In this document: positions 4,938-6,415 of the stretch, piece after piece
Numbering within the stretch: position 1 is the first letter of the stretch
Layout of the letters: the number at the start of each line of letters is the position of its first letter
Source of the DNA: Rhodospirillales bacterium
GTDB lineage: Bacteria; Pseudomonadota; Alphaproteobacteria; Acetobacterales; Acetobacteraceae
Direction: 5' to 3'
NCBI GenBank assembly: GCA_015654825.1
Contig: JAATGE010000234.1
Span: 1 to 6,415 of the forward strand
DNA length: 6,415 nt
Position numbers and translations under genes: made by a program
The notes under the pieces: model-generated
Databases searched by the model: none
What the model was told of the DNA's origin: nothing
What the model saw: the letters and a program-made list of their open reading frames with translations, nothing else

Positions 4938-6415
4938 ACTCCGCCGCTGCAAGCAGCGGTGGCCGCTCGAAATCTTCCGCAAAATGGCGCAGCGCGCTCT
5001 GCACCGGCAGCGGCGTCAGGCCGCCCATGGCGCACAGCGATCCATCGATCATCAACTCGCAAAGATCGCGCACCACATCCAGGTTGCGCGCCCGTTGTTT
5101 GCCGGCAATGATCTTGTCGACCGTCTCCATGCCGCGCGTGGCGCCGATGCGGCACGGCGTGCATTTGCCACACGATTCGATGGCGCAAAACTCAAACGCG
5201 AACCGCGCCTGCCGCGCCATGTCCACGCTGTCGTCAAACACGACAATGCCGCCATGCCCCAACAGCCCCTGCGCTGCCGCCAGCGCCTCATAATCTACCG
5301 GCAGGTCCAGCATGCTGGCCGGAAAATACGCCCCCAGCGGCCCGCCCACCTGCACCGCGCGGATCGGCCGCCCACTCAGCGTGCCGCCGCCAAAATCCTC
5401 AATCACCTCGCGCAACGTAATCCCGAACGCGACCTCGATCAGCCCGCCGCGGCGAACATTGCCCGCAAGCTGTATCGGCAGCGTGCCGCGCGAGCGCCCC
5501 ATGCCGAAATCGGCATAGGCCTGGCCGCCATGCGTCAATATCCACGGCACCGCGGCGAAACTCATCACGTTGTTGACCAGCGTCGGCTTGCCGAACAGCC
5601 CGTGCAGCGCCGGAATCGGCGGCTTCGCGCGCACGATGGCCCGCTTGCCCTCCAGGCTTTCCAGCATGGAGGTCTCCTCGCCGCAGATATAGGCGCCCGC
5701 GCCGATCCGCAGTTCCAGGTCGAACGCCTGTCCCGATCCCAGAACGGAGGCGCCGAGCACCCCGGCCGCGCGCGCCACCTCGATCGCCCGGCCAAATATC
5801 TCCGCCGCGATCGGATACTCGCTGCGCAAATAGACAAAACCCTTGGCGGCACCGGTCGCGACGCCCGCGATCGCCATGCCCTCGATCAGGCAGAACGGAT
5901 CGCCTTCCATCAGCAAACGGTCGGCAAACGTGCCCGAATCGCCCTCATCCGCGTTGCAGACGACGTATTTCCGGTCCGCCACGGCCGCCTGCACGGTCGT
6001 CCACTTGATGCCGGTCGGGAAACCCGCGCCGCCGCGCCCGCGCAGGCCGGAAAGCTTGATCGCCGCCACCACCGCCTGCGGCCCCATCGCCAGCGCCCGC
6101 GCCAGCCCGATAAGGCCGCCATGCTCCCGGTAATCCTCGAGCGACAGCGGATCGGTAAGGCCGCAGCGCTCGAACGTCAGCCGCGTCTGCCGCGCCAGGT
6201 AAGGCATGTCCTCCGGCCGCCCGATCCGCAGCGCGTGCGCGCCACCCGCCAGCAGCCCCGCCTCCAGCAATCCGTCCACGTCGCCCGGCCGCACCGGCCC
6301 GTAGGCAATGCGCCCATCCGCGGTCGCCACTTCCACCAGCGGCTCCAGCCACTGCAGGCCACGCGAGCCGGTGCGCACGATGCGCACATCCGCGCCGCGC
6401 CGCCGCGCCGCGTCC
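4936..6415 (-). CDS. fdsB: NAD+-dependent formate dehydrogenase beta subunit (5' end outside window)
   Basis: The diaphorase subunit, a NuoF-like flavoprotein that takes electrons from FdsA and reduces NAD+ at FMN. Numbering starts at the GTG codon 6385-6387. Seen: the FMN/NADH-binding GRGGAGFPTGIKW (117-129), CNADEGDSGTF (144-154), the NAD-side GAGAYICGEETSMLES (229-244), and a C-terminal [4Fe-4S] site C406, C409, C412 and C452 (ESCGKCTPC … LCAMGG). The reading frame stays open to the window edge, adding about nine residues (DAARRRGAD) before VRIVRTGSRG. In FdsB proteins that segment is internal, so the GTG at 6387 is not the start and roughly 30 N-terminal residues are missing here. FdsB carries an N-terminal thioredoxin-like region continuing into the missing part, and fdsG is expected immediately upstream. 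Identity is clear; only the start is unknown. Confidence 0.95.
   Translation of the reverse strand, partial: DAARRRGADVRIVRTGSRGLQWLEPLVEVATADGRIAYGPVRPGDVDGLLEAGLLAGGAHALRIGRPEDMPYLARQTRLTFERCGLTDPLSLEDYREHGGLIGLARALAMGPQAVVAAIKLSGLRGRGGAGFPTGIKWTTVQAAVADRKYVVCNADEGDSGTFADRLLMEGDPFCLIEGMAIAGVATGAAKGFVYLRSEYPIAAEIFGRAIEVARAAGVLGASVLGSGQAFDLELRIGAGAYICGEETSMLESLEGKRAIVRAKPPIPALHGLFGKPTLVNNVMSFAAVPWILTHGGQAYADFGMGRSRGTLPIQLAGNVRRGGLIEVAFGITLREVIEDFGGGTLSGRPIRAVQVGGPLGAYFPASMLDLPVDYEALAAAQGLLGHGGIVVFDDSVDMARQARFAFEFCAIESCGKCTPCRIGATRGMETVDKIIAGKQRARNLDVVRDLCELMIDGSLCAMGGLTPLPVQSALRHFAEDFERPPLLAAAE

Noticed and set aside
3582..5111. 509-codon open frame on the + strand
   Set aside because: Same antisense effect across the N-terminal half of fdsA and the end of fdsB. 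It has low-complexity Arg/Ala/His composition, no recognisable domain, and no sign of its own translation signals.
6385..6387. GTG as the start of fdsB
   Set aside because: The frame stays open upstream to the window edge and the next residues continue the expected FdsB alignment before VRIVR.GSRG, so the gene is simply cut by the window.

Overview
The window is about 6.4 kb of GC-rich, tightly packed bacterial DNA. The formate dehydrogenase type (NAD+-dependent, FdsGBA-like), the strong GC preference and the intergenic palindromes of the form GGGTCCAGGG…GCCCCTGG point to an alphaproteobacterium. The palindrome style reminds me of Acetobacteraceae/Rhodospirillales, but that placement is an impression and not a proof.

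Layout: two gene groups converge on a short palindrome-rich spacer. On the left, on the + strand, are a two-domain type I extradiol dioxygenase (1-903) and, 7 nt downstream, a crotonase-superfamily enzyme (911-1660). The dioxygenase keeps all the active-site residues of the family and most resembles HsaC/BphC-type enzymes. The crotonase most resembles the EchA20-type ring-opening hydrolases of steroid ring C/D breakdown. Together they look like the end of a ring-cleavage catabolic operon that continues off the left edge. The substrate is not shown by the sequence.

Positions 1661-1846 hold no gene. They carry a compact array of four hairpins, including a perfect 20-bp stem, bounded by two inverted copies of a GGGTCCAGGG-type motif. 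The array lies between the two convergent groups and may act as a bidirectional terminator or as a repetitive extragenic palindrome.

On the right, on the - strand and read from right to left, are fdsB (5' end cut off by the window edge), fdsA (complete, 950 aa) and fdsD (72 aa). They form an operon with gaps of 13 and 4 nt. FdsA oxidises formate to CO2 at a molybdenum (or tungsten) bis-MGD centre and passes electrons through its Fe-S clusters to FdsB, where FMN reduces NAD+. FdsD is the small accessory subunit. fdsG is expected just beyond the right edge. The operon lacks fdsC, which in the characterised fdsGBACD operons lies between fdsA and fdsD.

I found no CRISPR array, tRNA, rRNA, insertion sequence or phage gene. 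I do not think the window contains a wholly new system. The points most worth a second look are the HsaC-like/EchA20-like pair, the missing fdsC and the palindromic array.
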